From: a bacterium
Lineage (GTDB): Bacteria; Bacillota_I; Bacilli_A; RF39; UBA660
NCBI GenBank assembly: GCA_019421005.1
Contig: JAHZGA010000005.1
Coordinates: forward strand, 1-55,124
DNA: 55,124 nt
Reading direction: 5' to 3'
Part shown: piece by piece, positions 41,306 to 49,731 of the stretch
How the letters are laid out: each line of letters begins with the position of its first letter
Position numbering within the stretch: the first letter of the stretch is position 1
Made by a program: the position numbers and the translations under genes
Notes under the pieces: generated by a model
Databases searched by the model: none
The model's input: the letters and a program-made list of their open reading frames with translations, nothing else
Told to the model about the DNA's origin: nothing

Positions 41306-42485
41306 AAATGATTATAAAAGTCCCGAAGAAAATTCGATTGAGATTGTAGAAAGAAAAGGTTTAGGGCACCCTGATACATTAGCAGATAAACTAGCAGAAT
41401 TATGTTCTAAAACATACGCAAGATATTGTTACAAAAACTTCGGATGTGTTTTACACTATAATTTCGATAAATTATATATAGGTGGTGGGAAGTTTATATA
41501 TCAAGATAATAAAATAATTAAAGAAAACAAAATTAGAATAGAATTAAATGGTAGAGCATCTAACACAATGAATGGAAAAAAAATTGATATAGATGGTTTA
41601 TTAACACCGGTTATAAAAAAATATATAAAATCAATTATTCCGAGAATAGATGTTGAAAATGATTTATATATAAAAATTAATTGTACTCAAAATTCCAAAC
41701 GCGATAACTGGTATACTCCCAAAAGCATTGAAGATATTCCAGATGCGAAGGAAGTTTTTGCTTCAGATACATCACTTTGTGTGGCACACGGAGGAATGAC
41801 TTTTGTTGAAAAAATTGCAATGGAAGTAGAAAATTTTTTTTGGAATTACGATACTGAAGCATTTCCGACGCCTAAATTTTCTGATATCGGTCAAGATATC
41901 AAGGTAATGGTTTCTAGAATTGAAAATAACATTAGTGTAACAGTGTGTATGCCAGTTTATAAAGATATTTATGAAACACAAGAAGAATATGAAGAAATAG
42001 TTATGAAATACGAAAAATTACTTGAAAAAGTAATATCAAAAATTAAAAATTTAAATAATTATACTTACAAAGTAGATATAAATAAATTACCTAGCGGAAG
42101 TTATAGAAACTACTCTTTATTAAAGGGAAGCTGTATTGAGTGTGGAGAAGAAGGAGTTGTAGGAAGAGGAAATAATTCTCAAGGTTTGATAACAGCTTTT
42201 AGAAATCATACTGTTGAAGCTTCGAGTGGAAAAAACGTAAGATATCACACTGGGAAGGTTGTTGATTTTATGGCTAGACAAGCTGTTAAAAGGATTTACA
42301 ATGAACTAGATATTAACTGTTCTTTATACGCTCTAACAAGAAATAGAAATTCACTATATAGACCATACGTTTTTTATTTAAGCGTTGATAGCGAAACAAA
42401 AAACGAAAAAATAAGAAAAATAATAAATGAAGAATTCAATTCCGATTATATCGAAAAAATCTTGAATGATGAAAAGGTGGTATAG
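41289..42485 (+). CDS. Archaeal-type S-adenosylmethionine synthetase
   Basis: 398-residue methionine adenosyltransferase of the archaeal/MAT2 class (PF01941), not the bacterial MetK class. Seen: IVERKGLGHPDTLADKLAE (GHPD at 26-29), the Gly-rich IGGGKF, ASDTSLCVAHGGMTFVEKI, DIKVMVSRI, GSCIECGEEGVVGRGN and a later SGKNVRYHTGKV. It makes SAM from ATP and methionine. Bacteria usually acquire this class beside metK for specialised pathways. ATG 41289 follows TTTGGAGGTTG and overlaps the glycosyltransferase by 17 nt. No SAM-using enzyme is obvious in the operon, which is odd. Confidence 0.9.
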   Translation: MEIIIKNDYKSPEENSIEIVERKGLGHPDTLADKLAELCSKTYARYCYKNFGCVLHYNFDKLYIGGGKFIYQDNKIIKENKIRIELNGRASNTMNGKKIDIDGLLTPVIKKYIKSIIPRIDVENDLYIKINCTQNSKRDNWYTPKSIEDIPDAKEVFASDTSLCVAHGGMTFVEKIAMEVENFFWNYDTEAFPTPKFSDIGQDIKVMVSRIENNISVTVCMPVYKDIYETQEEYEEIVMKYEKLLEKVISKIKNLNNYTYKVDINKLPSGSYRNYSLLKGSCIECGEEGVVGRGNNSQGLITAFRNHTVEASSGKNVRYHTGKVVDFMARQAVKRIYNELDINCSLYALTRNRNSLYRPYVFYLSVDSETKNEKIRKIINEEFNSDYIEKILNDEKVV

Positions 42486-42486
42486 C

Positions 42487-43473
42487 ATGGAACAATTCAG
42501 TATAAATTGTTGTGGTGCTCAATGCAATATTTCTACAGATAAAAAGATAAAATTTTTCTTTGAGAAGAACAAAGATTTTATAGTGTTTCAAAATTTGAAA
42601 ATAGATAACTTTGATGAAAACATAGAATATAATTTAATATATAAAAATTGTTTAAAGGGAGAAGAGTGTATAAATTGTGATGAAAAAACCATTTATATTA
42701 GATATCCGCAAGAAATGTTAGATGAACAGAACATTGCATATGCTTCAAGATATTTAATTGAAAGACAATTTGCACAAAACGGAATGTTTACTTGTCATTC
42801 TGCGTGTGTTGAAAAAGATGGGAAGGCAATTTTATTACTAGGTGATGCTGGTGCTGGTAAAACTTCTGTAGCTGTTAATCTTTGTGTCAATCATGGATTT
42901 AATTTAATTAGCAATGACCAAACAGTTATCGGTGTTGATGAAAATCAAATAATTGCTTATGGAGGAACTAAATTTATAAACTTAAGGCTGCTATCAGTGA
43001 AACAAAACATGCCATTTTTATTAAAAATATTCAATGATAAAAATGTCGACGAATGGTCTTATAAAAAGAGTGTTTTAGCAAGAGACCTAGATATAACAGA
43101 ACAATATGATCCAACAAATATAGAGCAGATAATTGTCCTTCATTGCAATAACAATTATAACAATACAATTATTAGTCCAGGAGATACTTGGCGAAATAAT
43201 TTTACTTTATATCAAAATTTAACATTTAATATAAGCAGTTGCTCATCACCTATAGTAGATAAAAATGGTCATCCCATAGGTTTTGTTCCGTCATATGATA
43301 CAAGGGAAACATTTATTAATAGAAAAAATTTAATAAAATTAATTAATGAAAATCCATTATATAAAAATATAACTGGGAACATCGAAGATATTCAAGAAGA
43401 AATTATTAAAAATCATCTTGAACATAAAAACAAAATAATGAAATTAGAAAATAAAGGGAGGAATTTTAAATGA
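42487..43473 (+). CDS. HPr-kinase-like P-loop kinase
   Basis: 328 residues. The C-terminal HPr kinase/phosphorylase-like fold is shown by FTCHSACVEKDGKAILLLGDAGAGKTSVAVNLC: a His at 104, Walker A GDAGAGKTS (119-127), followed by FNLISNDQTVIGVDEN, where the acidic pair fits the metal site. The N-terminal 90 residues (Cys-rich, NCCGAQC) are not the HPr kinase N-domain, and the HPrK signature loop is not evident. Such stand-alone HPrK-like proteins occur in peptide-modification clusters, for example lasso peptide kinases. ATG 42487 follows AAAAGGTGG, one nt after the SAM synthetase stop. Target unknown. Confidence 0.8.
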   Translation: MEQFSINCCGAQCNISTDKKIKFFFEKNKDFIVFQNLKIDNFDENIEYNLIYKNCLKGEECINCDEKTIYIRYPQEMLDEQNIAYASRYLIERQFAQNGMFTCHSACVEKDGKAILLLGDAGAGKTSVAVNLCVNHGFNLISNDQTVIGVDENQIIAYGGTKFINLRLLSVKQNMPFLLKIFNDKNVDEWSYKKSVLARDLDITEQYDPTNIEQIIVLHCNNNYNNTIISPGDTWRNNFTLYQNLTFNISSCSSPIVDKNGHPIGFVPSYDTRETFINRKNLIKLINENPLYKNITGNIEDIQEEIIKNHLEHKNKIMKLENKGRNFK

Positions 43474-43979
43474 AAGATATTATTTTAAGAGATAAAAATA
43501 TCAGATTTACTTGTAGGGTTTCTTTAATAATCGAAAAAGGAGAAAAATTATTATTTCAAATTATGCCGAAAGATACAAACTATACTTTAGTTGGTGGTAA
43601 AATGAGCTTAATGGAAACTTCAAAAGATACATTAATTAGGGAATTAAAGGAAGAAATCGGATATGATGTTACCACCGATGATAAAATAAAGTTAGTAGAA
43701 ATAGCTGAAAATTTCTTTGATTATATTGATGATGATGGTAAAGTTCAAAACATCCATAATATTTTGTTTATTTATAAAATAGTTTTAAACAAAAACTCAA
43801 ATATAAGAGAGGATAAAGAATTTCCGATGATAGATAAGGAAAACACAAAATTATGTTGGATTTCAAAAGAAGAAGCTAAAAGTGCAAGTATCTTACCAAA
43901 AGAAGCCAAAAATTTTATAGATCAGGATGAATTTGTATACGGAATAATTAATGATTTACAAGGTTTGAATGATCAATAA
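43470..43979 (+). CDS. NUDIX hydrolase of the accessory operon
   Basis: 169 residues. The Nudix box GGKMSLMETSKDTLIRELKE with EIGY (42-65) fits GX5EX7REUXEEXGU exactly. The N-terminal KNIRFTCRVSLIIEKGEKLLF is the usual strand region. Substrate unknown; given its neighbours it may process an NDP-sugar or a nucleotide made by the pathway. ATG overlaps the HPrK-like stop by 4 nt after AAGGGAGG. Different from the NUDIX gene at 33.1 kb. Confidence 0.92.
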   Translation: MKDIILRDKNIRFTCRVSLIIEKGEKLLFQIMPKDTNYTLVGGKMSLMETSKDTLIRELKEEIGYDVTTDDKIKLVEIAENFFDYIDDDGKVQNIHNILFIYKIVLNKNSNIREDKEFPMIDKENTKLCWISKEEAKSASILPKEAKNFIDQDEFVYGIINDLQGLNDQ

Positions 43980-44628
43980 AGAACAACATTCATTTTTGAA
44001 AATTATTGATAGTCCTATTTTTGGATTGGAATTTTATAGCAATGAAATGTTGAAAAAATTATTTGATCAACTGATAAAGATAAAAAAGTTGTTAGATATC
44101 GATGATAAATCTTTAGAAGATAAAATCTTCACAATAGAACAATATATTATAGAAAATGTTGAAATAAGGTTGCAATATTTTAATGCAAAAATTGCGAAAA
44201 ATATTAGTTATTTAAATAATGAACTAAAATATAGAACAGCCTATTCAGCATTAGTTGAGGGGAGCAGTGCATGTTATGGGTATGCAGAAGCTATTGCATT
44301 ATTATTTAGTCTATACAACATTAAGGTTGTTACATTATTATCAAAGTTGCCAGGAAAAAAATATGACAGTGTCCATTATACAACAATAGTAAAATGTAGT
44401 GAAACTGGAATTTATTATGTCATAGATCCAGAAAGAAAACTATATTGTAAATACAAAAACAGAAATTTTTCAGAATATTTAGAGGAAATTATTTTTATTA
44501 TTCCGCCTAATGATTGGAAAAAAATAAAATTAGATAATTTTGGAACAGGGATGTTAGCTAGTGATTTGCTGAAAAGAGATGATGCAAAATTTGTTATTGG
44601 CTATAGTAATTTATCAAAAATCTTATGA
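43969..44628 (+). CDS. Transglutaminase-like cysteine peptidase-fold protein
   Basis: 219 residues. The catalytic triad order of the transglutaminase-like superfamily is visible: C102 in GSSACYGYAEAIALLF, H136 in DSVHYTTIV, and D153 in YYVIDPERKLYC. Spacing fits the Cys-His-Asp arrangement. Such proteins are proteases, amidases or transferases; a transglutaminase-like peptidase is also the leader-peptide protease (B2) of lasso-peptide systems. No signal peptide, so cytosolic. ATG overlaps the NUDIX stop by 11 nt. Last gene of the operon. Confidence 0.82.
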   Translation: MINKEQHSFLKIIDSPIFGLEFYSNEMLKKLFDQLIKIKKLLDIDDKSLEDKIFTIEQYIIENVEIRLQYFNAKIAKNISYLNNELKYRTAYSALVEGSSACYGYAEAIALLFSLYNIKVVTLLSKLPGKKYDSVHYTTIVKCSETGIYYVIDPERKLYCKYKNRNFSEYLEEIIFIIPPNDWKKIKLDNFGTGMLASDLLKRDDAKFVIGYSNLSKIL

Positions 44629-44722
44629 AAAAACGAATGTAACAAGGGAATGTATTTAAAATATAAAATTAATAAGGAAACTGAATTAAAACAATTCAAT
44701 AATTAATTACACCGAAAATATT

Positions 44723-44750
44723 AACCTAGAAATATCATATCTAGGTTTTT
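44723..44750 (+). terminator. Rho-independent terminator of the accessory operon
   Basis: AACCTAGA (44723-44730), 9-nt loop, TCTAGGTT (44740-44747), then T. It lies 95 nt after the last stop; the 44629-44722 stretch holds nothing else I can identify. Confidence 0.85.
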
Positions 44751-44780
44751 AATTTTAAAATTAGCATATACTATAATTAG

Positions 44781-44826
44781 AAAAATGTGTAAAAACACTT
44801 AAAATAAGCTGGAAAAATGTGTAAAA
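44781..44826 (+). repeat. Direct repeats GAAAAATGTGTAAAA before the ATPase gene
   Basis: Two copies of GAAAAATGTGTAAAA (positions beginning near 44781 and 44812, 31 bp apart) lie just upstream of the promoter, and a looser third (GAAAATGTTGGAATTTTGTG) lies inside it. Helical-phase spacing (about three turns) would suit an operator. Confidence 0.5.
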
Positions 44827-44831
44827 TATAT

Positions 44832-44860
44832 TTGAAAATGTTGGAATTTTGTGTTAAAAT
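44832..44860 (+). promoter_or_regulatory. SigA-type promoter of the ATPase gene
   Basis: TTGAAA (44832-44837), a 17-nt spacer and TGtTAAAAT with the hexamer at 44855-44860; the -10 ends 18 nt before the ATG. Confidence 0.7.
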
Positions 44861-44878
44861 AATATTGAGGTGATACTT

Positions 44879-46216
44879 ATGCCAAGATTGAAAAGAAAAA
44901 TAGATGATTTTCTAATAGAATGGAAGAGCAATAAAGATAGACTTCCCCTTATTGTAAAAGGGGCAAGACAAGTAGGAAAGACAGACGCTATTGAAAATTT
45001 TGCTAAAAATAATTATAAACAATTTATAGAAATTAATTTTGCTTTAGAACCAGAATATAAAACAATATTTGACAATGGATTTAACGTTGATAAGATAATT
45101 AGTAATATTTCGTTAATTAATAATGACTTTGTATTTGAAAAAGGAGAAACACTAATATTTTTTGATGAAATGCAAGATTGTATCAACTGTGCTACTTCAT
45201 TAAAATCATTTAACATTGATAAAAGATATGATGTAATATGTTCAGGTTCAATGATGGGTATCAATTATAAGGAAATTGAATCCAACAGCGTTGGAAATAA
45301 ACAAGATTATACAATGTATTCAATGGACTTTGAAGAATTTTTGTGGGCTAAAGGATATAAAGAAAGTCAAATCGAAGATTTATATAAATGTATGAAAGAA
45401 TGCACCCCTTTAACTCAAACTGCTTATGATGTTATGATGAATAATTTTAAAGATTATATGATACTTGGTGGAATGCCTGCTATTGTTGCTAGATATATAG
45501 AAAATAAAAATTTCTCTGGCATTTTAAATATGCAAGAACAAATTTTGAAAGACTATGAAGAAGATATAGCTAAATATGCAAACGGTCTTGATAAAGCAAG
45601 AATTTTAAATGCTTATAGAAAAGTAGCAACATTTCTTGGAAATGAAAATAAAAAATTTCAAATATCAAAAATTACAGATGGTGCTAGAAATAGAGAATAT
45701 AGAGGCGTTTCTGATTGGTTATCTGATGCAGGAATTATAAATATTTCTTATTGCATGGAAGAATGTGCATTACCGCTCAAAGGTAATTATAATCCAGAAA
45801 ACTATAGATTATATTTTGCAGATACAGGATTATTAATTGCATCTTTAGATGAAGAGGCCCAAGATGACTTAAGAAAAAATCAAAACTTTAATACTTATAA
45901 AGGGGCAATATATGAAAATATTGTTTCTGATATGTTAGTTAAAGCAGGATATGACTTGTATTTTTATAAAAACGAAAAAGGGACAATTGAAATGGATTTC
46001 TTTATAAGAGATAAAAATTCACTTATTCCAATAGAAGTGAAAGCTAATGATAACTCTACTGTTTCACTTAATAATTTAATTGATAATGATAAATATAAAG
46101 ATATAAAATATGGTATTAAACTTTGTAATAAAAATATCGGATTTAATGGTAAATTTTATACTTTCCCATATTTCATGACATTTTTACTAAAAAGATATTT
46201 AAAAGAAACTAAATAA
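44879..46216 (+). CDS. AAA-type ATPase with DUF4143 C-terminal domain
   Basis: 445 residues. Walker A is in LPLIVKGARQVGKTDAIENFA, Walker B in LIFFDEMQDC, and sensor I in DVICSGSMMGINY. The DUF4143 domain has RLYFADTGLLIASL, GAIYENIVSDMLVKAGYDLYFYKNEKG and a restriction-endonuclease-like EMDFFIRD..IPIEVKAND, the D-ExK nuclease pattern. Members are common in mobile and gut genomes; function unknown. ATG 44879 follows TTGAGGTGATACTT (GTG 44870 is inside that site). Monocistronic, directly before a truncated LD-carboxypeptidase. Confidence 0.92.
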   Translation: MPRLKRKIDDFLIEWKSNKDRLPLIVKGARQVGKTDAIENFAKNNYKQFIEINFALEPEYKTIFDNGFNVDKIISNISLINNDFVFEKGETLIFFDEMQDCINCATSLKSFNIDKRYDVICSGSMMGINYKEIESNSVGNKQDYTMYSMDFEEFLWAKGYKESQIEDLYKCMKECTPLTQTAYDVMMNNFKDYMILGGMPAIVARYIENKNFSGILNMQEQILKDYEEDIAKYANGLDKARILNAYRKVATFLGNENKKFQISKITDGARNREYRGVSDWLSDAGIINISYCMEECALPLKGNYNPENYRLYFADTGLLIASLDEEAQDDLRKNQNFNTYKGAIYENIVSDMLVKAGYDLYFYKNEKGTIEMDFFIRDKNSLIPIEVKANDNSTVSLNNLIDNDKYKDIKYGIKLCNKNIGFNGKFYTFPYFMTFLLKRYLKETK

Positions 46217-46233
46217 AATCTAGACTTTTTTAA

Positions 46234-46539
46234 GAACCACGGATAACCCTTAAAAATGGAATTGGCACTGGAACATTGGTTGGTGGTAATTTAACATGTT
46301 TAACTATGTTAAGTAAAACTGACTATTTTCCAAAAGATGATAACTTAATTTTATTTTTCGAAGATTTAGATGGAGTAACAACCCTTGAAGGAATAAAAGA
46401 AAGTATTAATATTTTAAAAGCCAAAGGCATATTAAACAAAACTAAAGGATTGTTAATAGCTGATTATATAAATTCTAATAATTTAAAATTCGAAGATATA
46501 TTGTTGCCAAAATTAAAAAAATTAATTAACATAAAGTAA
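46234..46539 (+). pseudogene. LD-carboxypeptidase (S66/LdcA-MccF) 3' remnant
   Basis: An open frame after TAA 46231-46233 reads EPRITLKNGIGTGTLVGGNLTCLTMLSK... then ILFFEDLDGVTTLEGIKESINIL and KTKGLLIADYI. This is the C-terminal third of the S66 serine peptidase family, in which GTLVGGNL and LFLED-type motifs are conserved and the late His/Glu residues sit. About 200 N-terminal residues, including the Ser nucleophile, are missing and no start codon with a ribosome site is present. The ATPase gene replaces the lost part, so this marks a junction. It still has its terminator. Confidence 0.8.
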
Positions 46540-46556
46540 ATGCTTACAATGTTTAG

Positions 46557-46583
46557 AAAATGTAGTTTAAACTACGTTTTTTT
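46557..46583 (+). terminator. Rho-independent terminator after the LD-carboxypeptidase remnant
   Basis: AAAATGTAGT-TTAA-ACTACGTTTT (46557-46580, one G-U pair) followed by TTT. Confidence 0.85.
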
Positions 46584-46601
46584 AATAAAATAAACGAATT
46601 A

Positions 46602-46631
46602 TTGGACTAATTATTAAAAATTTGTTAAAAT
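46602..46631 (+). promoter_or_regulatory. SigA-type promoter of mutS
   Basis: TTGGAC (46602-46607), an 18-nt spacer and TGtTAAAAT with the hexamer at 46626-46631, 18 nt before the mutS ATG. Confidence 0.65.
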
Positions 46632-46649
46632 GTAATTGAAGGTGATATT

Positions 46650-49196
46650 ATGAAACATAGCGATGTTGATATAAATATGGTAACACCAATGATGAGGCAA
46701 TACCTAGAAATAAAAAATGAAAATCCTGATATAATTATCTTTTTTAGATTAGGAGATTTTTATGAAATGTTTTTCGAAGATGCTGTTTTAGCATCACGTG
46801 AACTAGAACTAACTTTAACTGGAAAAAACGCTGGTTTAGAAGAAAGAATACCTATGTGCGGAATACCTTATCATGCGGCTGAAATATATATATCTAAATT
46901 AACTGAAAAAGGATATCGAGTAGGAATTTGTGAACAATTAGAAGACCCTACAAACGCTAAAGGAATTGTAAAAAGAGATATCATCCAAATAGCGTCTGTT
47001 GGTACTAAAATAAATAATGAATTAAACGAAAAAGAAAACAACTATATTGGTAATATTGTTGATTTAAATCACGCATATGGAATAAGTTATGCCGATATTT
47101 CAACAGGTGAAATTTATGTTTTAATCGTTGAACATAATCCATCTAAAGTAATAAGTGAAATAATTAATCATAATATTAAAGAAGTTGTTATTAACGATAA
47201 AATTGATAAAGCGATCCATAGCACCCTAGCTGAACAATTTAAAATATCGGTAGTAATTGATAATTCAATTAATAATTTAACTGAATACCAATATATTTAT
47301 AGTGATATAGATGATACAAGATATATAGAAACAATAAAACATTTATTAACCTATATTAATAAAACTCAAAAAAGAATACTTACTCATTTACAAAAAGCAA
47401 TTATAAAAAACAATGAAAAAATATTAAAAATGAATGTTCATACAAAAAGAAATTTAGAATTAACAGAAACATTAAGACTTAAAAAAAGAAATTACTCTTT
47501 AATATGGTTATTAGATAAAACTAAAACTGCAATGGGATCAAGAATGCTAAAAAGTATGATTGAAGCTCCTTTGATAGATAAAGATGAAATTAACAAAAGA
47601 TATGATATTGTAGAAACATTATTAAAAGAATTTTTATTAAAAAGCGATTTAATTGATGTTCTAAATGAAGTATATGATTTAGAAAGATTAAGTGGTAGAA
47701 TAGCATTCGGTAATGCCAATGCTAGAGATTTATTACAACTAAAAAAATCCTTAAACGCTCTACCTAAAATAAGTTCAATTCTAAAAAGTATTAATTTTTA
47801 TAAACAAATAGAACCAATTGATGATTTATATATTTTACTAGAAAAAAGCATTTATGAAAATCCACCAATTTCTTTAAAAGAAGGTTATTTAATAAAAGAA
47901 GGCTTTAATCAAGAATTAGATGAATTAAAAGACTTAAGAAAAAATGGAAAAGACTTTGTTGCTAGATTTGAAGCAAGTGAACGAGAAAAAACTGGAATAA
48001 AAAATTTAAAAGTTGGTTATAATAAAGTATTTGGATACTATATCGAAGTTTCAAAAGGTAATGTTTCTTTAGTTAAAGATGAATATGGATATGAAAGAAA
48101 ACAAACCTTAAGTAACTGCGAAAGATATATAAGTCCTATTTTAAAAGAAAAAGAAGCTTTAATTTTAAATGCCGAAGAAAAAATAATTGATATTGAATAT
48201 CAAACTTTTATTGAAATACGCAATAAAATAAAAAGCTATATTCCTAAATTACAAGAAATATCTAAAATAATAAGTGAAATTGATGTTATGCAATCATTTG
48301 CAACCGTTGCTGAAGAAAACAATTATATTAGACCTATTATTATAGATGAAAAAGAAATGATAATTATAGATAATAGACATCCAGTTGTAGAAAAAGTTAT
48401 TAAAGATGATTATGTATGTAATGATATCATTATGGATAAAAACACCAACATTTTATTAATAACTGGTCCTAATATGGCTGGAAAATCAACTTATATGCGC
48501 CAAGTAGCTATAACAGTTATCATGGCTCAAATAGGATGCTTTGTTCCTGCTAAAAAGGCTAAAATGCCAATTTTTGATGCTATTTTTACTCGTATAGGCG
48601 CGAGTGATGATTTAGTAAGCGGTCAATCAACTTTCATGGTTGAAATGCTTGAAGCTAAAGAAGCTATTGTTAATGCAACCAAAGATAGTTTGATTTTATT
48701 TGATGAATTAGGTAGAGGAACTGCAACTTTTGATGGTATGGCTTTAGCGCAAGCGATTCTTGAATATATCCATAATAATATTCATGCTAAAACTTTATTT
48801 TCAACTCATTATCATGAATTAACTGATTTAGAAAACACATTAGAAAATTTAAAAAACATTCATGTAAGTGCTCATGAAGAAAATGGAACACTAACATTTT
48901 TACATAAAATTGAAAATGGAAGCATTGATAAAAGTTATGGGATTCACGTTGCTAAATTATCTAATTTACCAATTAGTTTAATTAAAAGGGCAGATGCAAT
49001 TTTAAAAATTTATGAAAATAAAGAAAAAACTCGTGATATTAAAATTCAAGAAGCTCTACCAATTGATGATTTAATTAACGAGGTTCCACCTGTTTTAAAG
49101 GAACTAGAAAATATTGATCCTTTGAATATGACACCAATAGAAGCCCTTAACACTTTATATCATTTAAAAGAATTAGAGAAAGAAGGAAGTTTATGA
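46650..49196 (+). CDS. mutS: DNA mismatch repair protein MutS
   Basis: 848-residue mismatch-recognition ATPase. The mismatch-wedge FxE is in FFRLGDFYEMFFEDA (35-39). The connector and lever domains follow, then the ABC ATPase: Walker A TGPNMAGKSTYMRQ (from about 606), SGQSTFMVEMLEA (signature), LILFDELGRGTATFDGMALA (Walker B) and FSTHYHELTDLE. The C-terminus has the short MutL/beta-clamp-type tail. ATG follows GAAGGTGATATT. mutL, its usual neighbour, is absent: a small membrane gene overlaps the stop instead. Confidence 0.97.
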   Translation: MKHSDVDINMVTPMMRQYLEIKNENPDIIIFFRLGDFYEMFFEDAVLASRELELTLTGKNAGLEERIPMCGIPYHAAEIYISKLTEKGYRVGICEQLEDPTNAKGIVKRDIIQIASVGTKINNELNEKENNYIGNIVDLNHAYGISYADISTGEIYVLIVEHNPSKVISEIINHNIKEVVINDKIDKAIHSTLAEQFKISVVIDNSINNLTEYQYIYSDIDDTRYIETIKHLLTYINKTQKRILTHLQKAIIKNNEKILKMNVHTKRNLELTETLRLKKRNYSLIWLLDKTKTAMGSRMLKSMIEAPLIDKDEINKRYDIVETLLKEFLLKSDLIDVLNEVYDLERLSGRIAFGNANARDLLQLKKSLNALPKISSILKSINFYKQIEPIDDLYILLEKSIYENPPISLKEGYLIKEGFNQELDELKDLRKNGKDFVARFEASEREKTGIKNLKVGYNKVFGYYIEVSKGNVSLVKDEYGYERKQTLSNCERYISPILKEKEALILNAEEKIIDIEYQTFIEIRNKIKSYIPKLQEISKIISEIDVMQSFATVAEENNYIRPIIIDEKEMIIIDNRHPVVEKVIKDDYVCNDIIMDKNTNILLITGPNMAGKSTYMRQVAITVIMAQIGCFVPAKKAKMPIFDAIFTRIGASDDLVSGQSTFMVEMLEAKEAIVNATKDSLILFDELGRGTATFDGMALAQAILEYIHNNIHAKTLFSTHYHELTDLENTLENLKNIHVSAHEENGTLTFLHKIENGSIDKSYGIHVAKLSNLPISLIKRADAILKIYENKEKTRDIKIQEALPIDDLINEVPPVLKELENIDPLNMTPIEALNTLYHLKELEKEGSL

Positions 49197-49585
49197 AAAT
49201 ATTAAAACAAGAAAACTGGTGGATATGGTTATTATTATTTATTTTTTCATCAGGAACAAGTACTTTAGTTTTAGGTGCTTTATTAGATGTTTATGATAAA
49301 AATGCTTGGTATGCAAAATGGTATTACTGGCTAATTGCCTTTTTATGCTTATTTTTTCCACTAATTATAATGATTTATGTTTTCTATATTCAAATACTAT
49401 GTGAAGTTGCTTATAAACTAAATGTTCCTGGAAAAGAAATATTTTTAACACCATATTCTTGGATAATTTGTTTAATTGTCCCTATAATAGGTTGGATTTT
49501 ACTAATAGTAATGTTCTTATATTTAGAAATATGGACTATAGTAATGTTATATCGTGGTAGTGGAAATAAATTTATTAATGAATAA
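49193..49585 (+). CDS. Small multi-span membrane protein of unknown function
   Basis: 130 residues with at least three hydrophobic spans (about 9-30, 43-70, 88-115) rich in Trp and aromatic residues: WWIWLLLFIFSSGTSTLVLG, WYYWLIAFLCLFFPLIIMIYVF and WIICLIVPIIGWILLIVMFLYL. No family recognised. It overlaps mutS by 4 nt (ATGA), so it is translated from the mutS transcript, and it ends at a terminator over its stop codon. Confidence 0.82.
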   Translation: MKILKQENWWIWLLLFIFSSGTSTLVLGALLDVYDKNAWYAKWYYWLIAFLCLFFPLIIMIYVFYIQILCEVAYKLNVPGKEIFLTPYSWIICLIVPIIGWILLIVMFLYLEIWTIVMLYRGSGNKFINE

Positions 49586-49609
49586 AACCTAACAAGTTTT
49601 ATTTTTTTA
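49581..49609 (+). terminator. Rho-independent terminator of the mutS unit
   Basis: AATAAAAC (49581-49588), loop CTAACAA, GTTTTATT (49596-49603), then TTTTTT. Confidence 0.85.
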
Positions 49610-49628
49610 TCTAAACAAATGTACGAAA

Positions 49629-49662
49629 AGGTATTGACTTTATATAATACCTATAATATAAT
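49629..49662 (+). promoter_or_regulatory. nusB promoter with overlapping inverted repeat
   Basis: TTGACT (49634-49639), a 17-nt spacer, TATAAT (49657-49662), about 70 nt before nusB. An inverted repeat AGGTATT (49629-49635) with AATACCT (49646-49652) covers the -35 box and most of the spacer, which would suit a repressor operator. Confidence 0.65.
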
Positions 49663-49731
49663 TAATTTTAGAAAAAAATTAACATATTTACTATTTCAAT
49701 TAAAAATGATAAAATTAAAAAGGTGATGAAC

